A DNA stretch of 64,000 nt, taken from assembly GCA_964036045.1 (NCBI GenBank), contig OZ038395.1:9380288-9444287 (forward strand). The letters run 5' to 3'. The notes under the pieces were generated by a model. It was given only the letters and a program-made list of their open reading frames with translations, did no database searches and was not told where the DNA came from. Position numbers and translations under genes: made by a program. This DNA comes from Eutreptiella sp. 'Long Island Sound 2002' (lineage: Eukaryota > Euglenozoa > Euglenophyceae > Eutreptiales > Eutreptiaceae). Below, in pieces: positions 34,590 to 45,574 of this stretch (its first letter is position 1; each line of letters begins with the position of its first letter).

Positions 34590-37500
34590 CTCCCCGCATC
34601 CTCTCCCGTCCTCCCCGCATCACCCCCGATCCTCCCCGCAACCTCCCCGGTCCTCCCCGCATCCTCCTCGGTCCTCCCTGTATCCTCCCCGGTCCTCCCC
34701 GCATCCTCCCCGATCCTCCCCGCATCCGCCCCGGTCCTCCCCGCATCCTCCCCGGTCCTCCCCGCATCCTCCCCGGTCCTCCCCGCATCCTCCCCGATCC
34801 TCCCCGCATCCTCTCTGATCTTCCCCGCATCCTCCCCGATCCTCCCCGCATCCTCCACGATCCTCCCCGCATCCTCCCCCATCCTCCCCGCACCCTCCCC
34901 GGTCCTCCCCGCATCCTCCCCGGTCCTCCCCGCATCCTCCCTGATCCTCCCCGCATCCTCCCCGGTCCTCCCCGCATCCTCCCCGGTCCTCCCCGCATCC
35001 TCCCCGATCCTCCCCGCATCCTCCCCGGTCCTGTCCGCATCCTCCCCGATCCTCCCCGCATCCTCCCCGGTCCTCCCCGCATCCTCCCCGATCCTCCCCG
35101 CATCCTCACCGGTCCTCCCCGCATCCCCCCCGATCCTCCCCGCATCCTCCCCGATCCTCCCTGCATCCTCGCCGGTCCTCCCCGCATCCTCCCCGATCCT
35201 CCCCGCATCCTCCCCCGTCCTATCCGCATCCTCCCCGATCCTCCCCGCATCCTCCCCGGTCCTCCCTGCACCCTCCCCGGTCCTCCCCGCATCCTCCCCG
35301 CATCCTCCGCGCATCCTCCCCGATCCTCCCCGCATCCTCTCCCGTCCTCCCCGCATCCCCCCCGATCCTCCCCGCATCCTCCCCGGTCCTCCCCGCATCC
35401 TCCTCGGTCCTCCCTGTATCCTCCCCGGTCCTCCCCGCATCCTCCCCGATCCTCCCCGCATCCGCCCCGGTCCTCCCCGCATCCTCCCCGATCCTCCGCA
35501 CATCCTCTCTGATCCTCCCTGCATCCTCCCCGGGCCTCCCCGCATCCTCGCCGATCCTCCCCGCATCCTCCCCGGTCCTCCCCGCATCCCCCCCGGGTCC
35601 TCCCCGCATCCTCCCCGGTCCACCCTGCATCCCCCCCGGTCCTCCCTGCATCCTCCCCGGTCCACCCCGCATCCTCCCCGCATCCTCCCCGATCCTCCCT
35701 GCATCCTCGCCGGTCCTCCCCGCATCCTCCCCGGTCCTCCCCGCATCCTTCCCGGTCCTCCCCGCATCCTCCCCGATCCTCCCCGCATCCTCCCCAATCC
35801 TCCCTGCATCCTCCCAGGTCCTCCCCGCATCCTTCCCGGTCCTCCCCGCATCCTCCCCGATCCTCCCCGCATCCTCCCCGATCCTCCCCGCATCCTCCCC
35901 CGTCCTATCCGCATCCTCCCTGATCCTCCCCGCATCCTTCCCGGTCCTCCCTGCATCCTCCCCGGTCCTCCCCGCATCCTCCCCGCATCTTCCCCGCATC
36001 CTCCCCGCATCCTCCCCGATCCTCCCCGCATCCTCCCCGATCCTCCCCGCATCCTTACCCGTCCTCCCCGCATCCTCCCCGATCCTCCCCGCATCCTCCC
36101 CGGTCCTCCCCGCATCCTCATCGGTCCTCCTCGTATCCTCCCCGCATCCTCCCCGCATCCTGCCCGCATCGTCCCCGATCCTCCCCGCATCCTCCTCGAT
36201 CCTCCCCGCATCCTCTCCCGTCCTCCCCGCATCCTCCCCGATCCTCCCCGCATCCGCCCAGGTCCTCCCCGCATCCTCCCCGATCCTCCCCGCCTCCTCC
36301 CTGATCCTCCCCGCATCCTCCCCGGTCCTCCCCGCATCCTCCCCGATCCTCCCCGCATCCTCCCCGGTCCTCCCCGCATCCTCCCCGGTCCTCCCCGCAT
36401 CCTCCCCGATCCTCCCCGCACCCTCCCCGGTCCTCCCCGCATCCTCCCCGGTCCTCCCCGCATCCTCCCTGATCCTCCCAGCATCCTTCCCGGTCCTCCC
36501 CGCATCCTCCCCGGTCCTCCCCGCATCCTCCCCGATCCTCCCCGCATCCTCCCCGGTCCTCTCCGCATCCTCCCCGATCCTCCCCGCATCCTCCCCGGTC
36601 CTCCCCGCATCCTCCCCGATCCACCCCGCATCCTCGCCGGTCCTCCCCCTATCCTCCCCGGTCCTCTCCGCATCCTCCCCAGTCCTCCCCGCATCCTCCC
36701 CGACCCTCCCCGCATCCTCCCCGGTCCTCTCCGCATCCTCCCCGATCCTCCCCGCATCCTCCCCGATCCTCCCCGCATCCTCCCCGGTCCTCCCCGCATC
36801 CTCCCCGATCCTCCCCCTATCCTCCCCGGTCCTCTCCGCATCCTCCCCGGTCCTCCCCGCATCATCCTTGGTCCCCCCCGCATCCTCCCCGGTCCTCCCT
36901 GATCCTCCCCGGTCCTCCCCGTATCCCCCCCAGTCCTCCCCGCATCCTCCCCGGTCCTCCCCGCATCCTCCCCGATCCTCCCCGCATCCTCCCCGATCCT
37001 CCCCGCATCCTCCCCGGTCCTCCCGGCATCCTCCCCGGTCCACCCCGCATCCTTCCCGGTCCTCCCCGCATCCCCCCCAGTCCTCCCCGCATCCTCCCCG
37101 GTCCTCTCCGCATCCTCCCCGGTCCTCCCCGATCCTCCCCGGTCCTCCCCGTATCCCCCCCAGTCCTCCCCGCATCCTCGCCGATGCTCCCCGCATCCTC
37201 CCCGGTCCTCCCCGCATCCCCCCCGGTCCTCCCCGATCCTCCCCGGTCCTCCCCGTATCCCCCCCAGTCCTCCCCGCATCCTCCCCAGTCCTCCCCGCAT
37301 CCTCCCCGATCCTCCCCGCATCCTCCCCGGTCCTCCCGGCATCCTCCCCGGTCCACCCCGCATCCTTCCCGGTCCTCCCCGCATCCCCCCCAGTCCTCCC
37401 CGCATCCTCCCCGGTCCTCTCCGCATCCTCCCCGGTCCTCCCCGCATCCTCCCCGGTCCTCCCCGCATCCTCCCCGATCCTCCCCACATCCTCCCCGGTC

Positions 37501-38387
37501 CTCCCCGCATCCTCCCCGGTCATCCCCGCATCCTCCTTGGTCCTCGCCGCATCCTCCCCGATCCTCCCCGCACCCTCGCCCATCCTCCCCGCATCCTCCC
37601 CGGTCCTCCCCGCATCCCCCCCGGTCCTCCCCGATCTTCCCCGCATCCTCCCCGGTCCTCCCCGCATCCTCCCCGGTCCTCCCGGCATCCTCCCCGGTCA
37701 TCCCCGCATCCTTCCCGGTCCGCCCCGCATCCCCCCCGGTCCTCCCCGCATCCTCCCCGGTCATCCCCGCATCCCCCCTGGTCCTCCCTGCATCCTTCCC
37801 GGTCCTCCCCGCATCCTCCCCGATCCTCCCTGCATCCTCCCCGATCCTCCCCGCATCCTCCCCGCTCCTCCCCCCATCCTCCCCGATCCTCCCCGCATCC
37901 TCCCCGATCCTCCCCGCATCCTCCCCGCATCCTCCCCGCATCCCCCCCCGTCCTCTCCGCATCCTCCCTGATCCTCCCCGCACCCTCCCCGGTCCTCCCC
38001 GCATCCTCCCCGCATCCTCCCCGCATCCTCCCCACATCCTCCCCGATCCTCCCCGCATCCTCCCCGATCCTCCCCGCATCCTCTCCGGTCCTCCCCGCAT
38101 CCTCCCCGATCCTCCCCGCATCCTCCTCGGTCCTCCCCGCATCCTCCCCGCATCCTCCCCGCATCCTCCCCGCATACTCCCCGATCCTCCCCGCATCCTC
38201 CCCGATCCTCCCCACATCCTCTCCGGTCCTCCCCGCATCCTCCCCGATCCTCCCCGCATCCTCCCCGGTCCTCCCCGCATCCTCCCCGGTCCTCCCCGCA
38301 TCCTCCCTGGTCCTCCCCGCATCCTCCCCGATCCTCCCCGCATCCTCCCCGGTCCTCCTCGCATCCTCCCCGATCCCCCCCGCACCC

Positions 38388-39650
38388 TCTCTGATCCTCC
38401 GTGCATCCTCCCCGATGCTCCTCGCATCCTCTCTGATCCTCCCCACATCCTCCCCGATCCTCCCCGCATCCTCCCCGATCCTCCCCACATCCTCTCCGGT
38501 CCTCCCCGCATCCTCCCTGATCCTCCCCGCATCCTCCCCGATCCTCCCCGCATCCTCCCCGGTACTCCCCGCATCCTCCCTGGTCCTCCCCGCATCCTCC
38601 CCGATCCTCCCCGCATCCTCCCCGGTCCTCCCCGCATCCTCCCCGATCCTCCCCGCATCCTCCTCGGTCCTCCCCGCATCCTCCCCGCATCCTCCCCGCA
38701 TCCTCCCCGCATCCTCCCCGCATCCTCCCCGATCCTCCCCGCATCCTCCCCGGTCCTCCCCGCATCCTCCCCGGTCCTCCCCGCATCCTCCCTGGTCCTC
38801 CCCGCATCCTCCCCGATCCTCCCCGCATCCTCCCCGGTCCTCCCCGCATCCTCCCCGGTCCTCCCCGCATCCTCCCCGATCCTCCCCGCATCCTCCCCGG
38901 TCCTCCCCGCATCCTCCCCGGTCCTCCCCGCATCCTCCGTGGTCCTCCCCGCATCCTCCCCGATCCTCCCCGCATCCTCCCCGGTCCTCCTCGCATCCTC
39001 CCCGATCCTCCCCGCACCCTCTCTGATCCTCCGTGCATCCTCCCCGATGCTCCTCGCATCCTCTCTGATCCTCCCCACATCCTCCCCGATCCTCCCCGCA
39101 TCCTCCCCGATCCTCCCCACATCCTCTCCGGTCCTCCCCGCATCCTCCCTGATCCTCCCCGCATCCTCCCCGATCCTCCCCGCATCCTCCCCGGTACTCC
39201 CCGCATCCTCCCTGGTCCTCCCCGCATCCTCCCCGATCCTCCCCGGTCCTCCCCGCATCCTCCCCGATCCTCCCCGCATCCTCCTCGGTCCTCCCCGCAT
39301 CCTCCCCGCATCCTCCCCGCATCCTCCCCGCATCCTCCCCGCATCCTCCCCGATCCTCCCCGCATCCTCCCCGGTCCTCCCCGCATCCTCCCCGGTCCTC
39401 CCCGCATCCTCCCTGGTCCTCCCCGCATCCTCCCCGATCCTCCCCGCATCCTCCCCGGTCCTCCCCGCATCCTCCCCGATCCTCCCCGCATCCTCTCTGA
39501 TCCTCCCTGCATCCTCCCCGATCCTCCCCGCATCCTCCCCGATCCTCCCCGCATCCTCCCCAATCCTCCCCGCATCCTCCCCGGTCCTCGCCGCATCCTC
39601 CCCGGTCCTCCCCGCATCCTCCACGGTCCTCCCCGCATCCTCCCCGGTCC
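38388..39650. repeat. 632-bp tandem higher-order repeat
   Basis: The variant order TCTCTGATCCTCCGTGCAT then CCCCGATGCTCCTCGCAT appears at about 38,390-38,430 and again 632 bp later. Several following variants (CCGGTACTCC, runs of consecutive X half-units) keep their order. Confidence 0.75.
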
Positions 39651-39687
39651 TTCCCGCATCCTTCTCGGTCCTCCCCGCATCCCCCCC

Positions 39688-39709
39688 GGGTCTGGGTCTG
39701 GGTCTGGGT
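39688..39709 (-). repeat. Element 2 3' tail, (AGACCC)x3 on the minus strand
   Basis: Three GGGTCT units plus a partial GGGT on the plus strand; on the element's sense strand this reads ACCC then AGACCC three times. It abuts the satellite directly and resembles the CAGACAC tail of element 1. Confidence 0.8.
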
Positions 39710-41066
39710 GTCGCCTTTTCCGGGGAGACGCCCCCTCTGCCCCCTTACCCTTGTGTGCACCTGCATGCCTACGTGTTGTGCTGCACCCAGAGCCAGAGCC
39801 GGTACCAGGCACCTATCCCGGCTTAGCCCGGCCCTGCCCTGTCTGCTTCTTTGCTCCTGCTGACTTGAATCGTCTGTCCTACGCCATTTTGTGATATTTG
39901 TGTTTTTTTTTCTCTGGTCTGTTGCCCCGCCAAATGGTGGAGGGCGATACTGAGCTGCCTATGGCGAACGGCCTTCGCTCCTCTTACCTTGGTCGTTGCT
40001 GGTGTTTTCGGTTATTCCTGTTTTTTTTTCTTGCTCTGCTCTGTGAGACTGGTTGGGGGTCTGTTCTGCTGATTCGGCCCTGCTCTCCTCCTACCATGAT
40101 ATCTACGAACCTGTGATATGGCTTGCTTGCTGCTGGCGTATGCTCACCGCTGCCACACCATGCATACGGCGTACGTTGGGTTCTTTGATTCCTGTGAATG
40201 TGCCCTGCTCTGAGTAACTTACCCCTGTAGACCTGCCGACCGTGATGAGGTCCTATATCCCTAGACGCGCCTTTTCCCTCCCCTCAGCCTGAGACACGGC
40301 CCCTTGTGAAGTGCTGCACGTCCACTGGTCAACTGTTCATCTTCATCATTGCTGTCTTTGTGCACCTCTCCCTTGGCTTGGCAGGCACGCCACCTGCGCA
40401 TTGCAGTCCGCGCTTTGGTTGGGTGCCACTGACAGTAATCAGGACCCGGCGCTGGCGTATACGCGCTGGAAGAACGGAAGTTGCTGCAGGGCAAACGGCC
40501 CTCCTCTGTAGCATGACAGTTAAGTGTAGCCGCCCTTAGGGGCACCAAGCAGAAGATATTGAAGAACACATCTGCCTAAGCTAGCCCCCACTTACAACAA
40601 CTGCCAGAAAAACCAAAAAGAAAAAATCAAAGGACGACAGATACTGAAAACTGGTCTGCCTGGCAGGGAGGTAACATCAGGGACCGGCTTGTGCGCGCTC
40701 GTCACTGTGCACTAACGTGCCAAGACTGCTGCATGACGGCGCCATACCTGCAGGTGCCTCATGCCAGCCACCTGCACGTAGTCTATGGCCATATAGTATA
40801 CCTGAAGGAGGACCAGAACAGAAAGCCCACAACATCAGGTGGGCCGTGCAGATGCACCAATTAGGCGGCAACACCCGGTGCGCATGCACTGCATATCGAC
40901 CGGAGTGAGGCCATCCCCGCCACCATTCAGCTACACGTGGGCTGCTATCTCCAACGCTGACGATCCCCTTTACCTCCAGAAGCGAAGGCGGTCGTCTGCT
41001 GCCACGACCGCCCTGACAACGCCCTCTGCTGTGCCCTTTGCTCATAGAACGTTTGGCCTGCAGAGA
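39710..41066 (-). other. 3' non-coding region of element 2
   Basis: About 1.36 kb, visibly less GC-rich than the rest, with two runs of about nine T on the plus strand (near 39,903 and 40,021) and an A-rich patch near 40,610-40,635. Short open frames on both strands lack recognisable domains. It is three times longer than the element 1 3' UTR and may include a further nested or unrelated insertion, but I see no boundaries. The minus-strand frame of the polyprotein stays open after the TGA at 41,067 down to 40,677. Confidence 0.5.
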
Positions 41067-41849
41067 TCACAACGCAGCATGCAGGTCCCGCAAATACGCT
41101 CGAACATGCTCGGCTACGATCGTCCCCTGCAGAACCCTTTCCTTGCGAGCTAGCACCACTACCGACCACCCTGCGTACCACAACTCGCACACCAAGGCCA
41201 TCCCCCGCCAGCCCTGAACCCACTGTCGTTGTGTCGGTTGGACGGGCCCGGAATGCAACAGCACAACCAACTGGGCTGGCACCGCAGACCCCGGTGTAGC
41301 CACCGGCAGCACCATGGGACGTCGCGGCCACAGGCATACTGCATTGACCAAGTCGGCGCCATGCTGCGGGGGGCTAATCCAGAGGCCCCCCTCATCACTC
41401 TCATACGCACAGCTCAACTGCCTGTCGAAGCTCAGCAGCGCATCGAGCAGCTCCTGCGGGATCCACGATGCCTCCGCATGACCACCTTCTCGCCGGAGCC
41501 CTACCATACCCTGGTACCCCATCTGTGACACGGCTGGCAGACCTACGTATCGGCGCACTGCCTGCGTACACCACGGGACCCTGGCCCACATATGCCTCGC
41601 CACCAAGCTCAGCACATCAGCTGCCAGCGCTACCGCGGACGTCTTCACCATGCCGTGCAGAGTACTCATGCACTCCACACTCGGGACTGACGCATGAAAC
41701 AACGGCCACGTCGCAGCACCTCGCGGTGCCTCTATTGTGTCCGCCAACCTGGGCTCTATCCACACCAGCATCACTCCACCTGGTCCCATCGTATTTTCCA
41801 GCCACAGGCCTCTCCACACTCTGGCTATCGCGACAGCGTGTCGCAGGTG
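41067..41849 (-). pseudogene. Element 2 C-terminal segment, function unrecognised
   Basis: Continues the same frame after the TGA at 41,850. About 260 residues with no domain I can name. By position it corresponds to the unrecognised C-terminal part of the element 1 polyprotein. It ends at TGA 41,067-41,069. The frame then stays open for another 129 codons to 40,677, so this last TGA could be either the natural terminator or a third premature stop. Confidence 0.6.
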
Positions 41850-42875
41850 TCAGCGCAGGGATTGAAGCACCGCCCCCAACAGGGTTAAGGTGTTCCGGCG
41901 CAGGCGCGGGCAACGCACCGCTTTATGATGGAGCGGGCAGCGCATCGGAAGCCCACACTGTGGGCATACTTCTTCCTCTGCGCTGTCAAAGTACAGTTCG
42001 CACGTCTCCTTGTAGAATGCCGACAGCAAAGCCGCCGCTTGATCTTGTGGGTGGTAGAGGCATGACTTGCGCCACCACGTGTGTATTCCCGCATGCACTT
42101 GGGTCTTCATGATGTGCCGACAGGGTTGCAGTGGAACTGTGGTTTTTTGGATCACGTGCGGCATGTGCTTCAGCGCATCCTTGACCGCGCGCTTCACTTT
42201 GAGGATGAGGACGCCCCGCTTTGTGAGCACCAGCGTGGCGCCGTTGTCCCACACTCGCGGCCACCTCCAAGGGTTACCCGACCGGCGTTGCTGCTCCGCC
42301 CTGGATGCATCATCAACAACCCGGTTGAGCCGAGACAGGACCTCCTTCCGACCCGTGTCATGCTGGGCCGGCACCCAGAACACTTGGCAGGGCACTTGGC
42401 TCCGGCATTCGACATACGTCGCCACCACTCGGTCGCACAGGTCCCAAGCCCGGAACGACAGCCCCTCGTTGGCCAACTTCTCCACTGCTTGCTTGTTATC
42501 GGCGCCGGCCAGCAATTGCTCTACGGCGTGACTGATTTGTCCCAGACGCGCTCGCACAGCATCTAGCGCCATGACGACGGCAGTGGCTTCCAACAGCATG
42601 GTGCCCGCATACATCACCCGCATCCAAGCCGGGAACAAGGCTACTATATGGCCCATCGGTGTGGCAACACACGCTGCTAACCCCCACACTTCTTGATCCT
42701 CGCTGCCACTGACGTCAGCCACGATGATGAGCGTGCGCACCCCCAGGATATCGTTGGCTGAGAAAGTCGCCTCCCACGCATCCGCGTCCTGCTCGTACCT
42801 CAACTCCGGGGACCAGCTGTGCCGCTGACACCACTCGGCGAATAAGACATAGTCATTGCCCATGGGGGTCTGTTG
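41850..42875 (-). pseudogene. Element 2 RNase H and zinc-knuckle segment
   Basis: Same frame as the RT segment, 337 aa counted from the methionine at 42,863. RNase H acids: D50 in VADVSGS, E92 in LLEATAVVMAL, D122 in AGADNKQAV and D184 or D185 in NRVVDDAS, with the conserved H168 in PAQHDT, so the domain is complete. A cysteine-rich knuckle follows: C300-x2-C303-x5-C309 with H312/H313 and C318. The segment ends at TGA (41,850-41,852), which would be CGA after reversing one C-to-T change. The layout mirrors element 1, where a CPxC knuckle also follows RNase H. Confidence 0.85.
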
Positions 42876-44321
42876 CTACAGCCCCTTGCAGTGCTGCACA
42901 ATCAAGGACTGCGTCGTCTCACGGACATAGCGGTGTCGGGAGTTTGCTGCACGCATCAGCTCCTCATTCCCCAGCTCCCACAGCTTGTGGTAGGGGTCAC
43001 TGAAGCGTAGACCTCGGCTATGTAGCAGAAATTGACGGGGCGTCTTGGGCGGCAGGGACAGCACTTTTCTCAGCGCCCTGCACAGGATGCTCAGCACAAA
43101 AGCCCCTTCCCCGTTTGCCAGCGGCCGCATTAGATCTCGCGGCGAGTGGACCATCCGCTTGTAACACCAGCTCACTAGCAGCACTCCTTCAGCAATGAGC
43201 AAGAGCAGGGGCACTGACGGCGTGCGCAGCCGCAGCTTGCGCTGCAGCCCATAGGATTGCCTGCGCAGCGCGACAACATCTGCTGGACTGGTGCTCAGGA
43301 GGTTTGCGTTGCTGCCCAGGACCTTCACGTAAATGTCTTCTGTGGCCGAATGGACTACCTTGGGATGCACGTTGACACTGGACCGGACCAGGCGCACCTG
43401 CCCCTGCGCTCCAGACAAATGCAGCAGGCCAAATTTGTCAGGATTGACTGCCGCGTTCATGGCCTTGAGAACGGGCATGACCTGCTCCACCGCCCGCTGC
43501 AGCTCCGCCGGAGAGGAGGCCCACAAGGTAGTGTCATCCACGGTGGCCTGCGCCTTGATGGCCACTTGCGCTCCCCACAGTAAGGTGAGCAAGACCCCGC
43601 GGCATCTCTCGTTTATTCCTCGCCACAACAACAGGCTATTCCAAACGTAGAAAAACGGATCCATGACGCCACCTTGCACCACCCCGCGCAGGATTCTGTA
43701 AGCCTGGGCCAACCCCAAGGCCGTTTGGATAAATACCTGGAGTCTCCTATACTGTACCATTTGTTGCTCGTAAGCCGCACGCAGGTACGCCGTCCAGTAC
43801 ACTTGCTGGCCGAGGAGGATGCGGTCCGTCTGCCCGTAGCCGTTGGACAAGTCCAGAAACAGGAGCAGGATATCCTGCCCGTTTTGCACTCGCAGCACCA
43901 CCGTGTTGTACTGGATTCTTCTGAGCTGCACACACGAGAGACCAGGCAAGGCAGCATGCTGAAACAAGCCCAAATCCTCAGGACTGAGGAGTCTCTGCAG
44001 GCGCATGAAGAGGAACTTCTGGGCGAGTCTCAGGCATCCGGACGTTACAATGATTGGCCGCGAGCACGTGTTCAAGATCAGGCCAGGGCATTTGCGGTAA
44101 GGCAAGTGCAGCGCTTGGAACACCTCACATGGCAGGTGTCCCATGTCCTGCCTCAGGAAGTCCTGGACCTTTGCAGCACCCGAAGACCGCCCGACTGTAG
44201 CAGGCCCGTCGCAAGGCCGTCGACAGTAGTTGTCAGGCTGGTCTGTGTCGCTACTGCCGCTGTGACTTCTCCTATGCTGGACTGGTACCTCACCGTGTCC
44301 ATCACTGCCCCAGCGCTCTCT
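42876..44321 (-). pseudogene. Element 2 reverse transcriptase segment
   Basis: Open from 44,321, with an ATG at 44,144 giving 422 aa (numbering below). Visible: HLPCEVF at 4-9, matching the motif 0 region of LINE RTs; SRPI at 28-31; motif A FLDLSNGYGQTD at 96-107 with D98; motif B GVVQGG at 154-159; motif C TVDDTT at 201-206 with D203 and D204; and NPDK at 234-237 (motif D). The catalytic aspartates are intact. The segment ends at TAG (42,876-42,878), four codons before a methionine in the same frame that begins the RNase H segment. Upstream of 44,144 the frame reads poorly, and a neighbouring frame (44,153-44,470) looks more protein-like, so I infer a frameshift near 44,150-44,180. Confidence 0.85.
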
Positions 44322-45574
44322 TCATGGAGCTGCTGCCGGCTGACGGTCAGGACGCGATCCCCATGGTCCTGTGACGCAGGCCCACTGGCACCCATCCACG
44401 ACGGCCACACCCCTTGATTGATGTTGAGGTTCTTCTTCTGGGCCTCTTGCGCGATTACCCGCAGCATTGCCTCTCCCCTCACAACCGCATCCTCCCCGCT
44501 CCTCCCCCCATCCTCCCCGATCCTCCCCGCATCCTCCCCGATCCTCCCCGCATCCTCCCCCGTCCTCTCCGCATCCTCCCCGATCCTCCCCGCATCCTCC
44601 CCGGTCCTCCCCGCACCCTCCCCGGTCATCCCCGCATCCTCCCCGCATCCTGCCCGATCCTCCCCGCATCCTCCCCGGTCCTCCCCGCATCCTCCCCGAT
44701 CCTTCCCGCATCCTCCCCCGTCCTCTCCGCATCCTCCCTAATCCTCCCTGCATCGTCCCCGGTCCTCCCAGTGCCGTCCCTGGTCCTCCCCGCATCCTCC
44801 CCGCATCATCCCCGCATCCTCCCCGCATCCTCCCCGATCCTCCCCGCATCCTCCCCGGTCCTCCCCGCATCTCCCCGCATCCTCTCTGATCCTCCCTGCA
44901 TCCTCCCCGATCCTCCTCGCATCCTCTCTTCGTCCTCCCCGCATCCTCCCCGCATCCTGCCCGATCCTCCCCGCATCCTCCCCGGTCCTCCCCGCATCCT
45001 CCCCGATCCTCCCCGCATCCTCCCCGCATCCTCCCCGGTCCTCCCCGCATCCTCCCCGATCCTCCCCGCATCCTCTCTGATCCTCCCTGCATCCTCCCCG
45101 ATCCTCCTCGCATCCTCTCCGGTCCTCCCCGCATCCTCCCCGCATCCTGCCCGATCCTCCCCGCATCCTCCCCGGTCCTCCCCGCATCCTCCCCGATCCT
45201 CCCCGCATCCTCTCTGATCCTCCCTGCATCCTCCCCGATCCTCCTCGCATCCTCTCCGGTCCTCCCCGCATCCTCCCCGATCCTCCCCGCATCCTCCCCG
45301 GTCCTCCCTGCATCCTCCCCGGTCCTCCCCGCATCCTCCCTGGTCCTCCCCGCATCCTGCCCGATCATCCCCGCATCCTCCCCGGTCCTCCCCGCATCCT
45401 CCCCGATCCTCCCCGCATCCTCTCTGATCCTCCCTGCATCCTCCCCGATCCTCCCCGCATCCTCCCCGATTCTCCCCGCATCCTCCCCGGTCCTCGCCGC
45501 ATCCTCCCCGGTCCTCCCTACATCCTCCCCGGTCCTCCCCGCATCCTCCCCGGTCCTCCCGACATCCTCCCCGA

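Larger units (their letters stand above)
21695..39687. repeat. 21-bp minisatellite, block B
   Basis: Same X/Y half-unit array as block A, in the same orientation (C-rich plus strand), but with different variants and higher-order repeats: a 723-bp tandem pair (22.25-23.66 kb), a family of segments spaced 1.9-2.8 kb apart (27.2-35 kb, marked by GCATGCTACCCGG and CCCCTACCCC) and a 632-bp pair (38.4-39.6 kb). Open frames on both strands are repeat artefacts. No gene is seen. Confidence 0.95.
39688..44484 (-). mobile_element. Non-LTR retrotransposon (element 2), 5'-truncated and decayed
   Basis: A unique-sequence island of about 4.8 kb in the satellite, read on the minus strand. From its 5' side (right): a short linker region, RT, RNase H, zinc knuckle, an unrecognised C-terminal region, about 1.38 kb without recognisable coding, then the AGACCC tail. 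No endonuclease domain is present; the 5' end stops in the linker before RT at 44,484, the usual result of incomplete reverse transcription. The frame carries in-frame stops and a probable frameshift, so this copy is not expected to be autonomous. Its RT motifs differ clearly from element 1, so the two are not recent copies of one family. Confidence 0.88.
41067..44484 (-). pseudogene. Element 2 polyprotein remnant (RT - RNase H - zinc knuckle - C-terminal region)
   Basis: Read right to left, the coding remnant starts at the satellite junction in one frame (about 44,470-44,153), then must shift to another frame for RT (open from 44,321). From there one single frame carries everything to 41,067, interrupted by TAG at 42,876-42,878 and TGA at 41,850-41,852, and ending at TGA 41,067-41,069. 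RT, RNase H and C-terminal pieces are thus collinear in one frame and separated only by point stops. The first two stops are one C-to-T change from CAG and CGA. Coding potential elsewhere is good, so decay is mild. The endonuclease is absent by 5' truncation. Readthrough or codon reassignment is an alternative, but element 1, in the same window, has no internal stops of any kind. Confidence 0.85.

Noticed and set aside
21695-39650. Long open frames in block B, including paired 95-codon frames starting MAPSASPP at 22,536 and 23,259
   Set aside because: The paired frames are the same satellite duplicated at 723 bp; the ATG comes from the island. No coding signature beyond the repeat.
39688-39709. 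Telomere repeat (GGGTCT)
   Set aside because: Only three units, internal, at the exact 3' end of a retroelement, with a similar tail on element 1; a retroelement tail explains it better.
39898-40569. Short open frames (60-100 codons) on both strands in the element 2 3' region
   Set aside because: No start context, domain or composition supports them; the region is best treated as non-coding.
43674-44417. 247-codon plus-strand open frame opposite the element 2 RT
   Set aside because: Antisense to a well-supported RT frame and without recognisable motifs.
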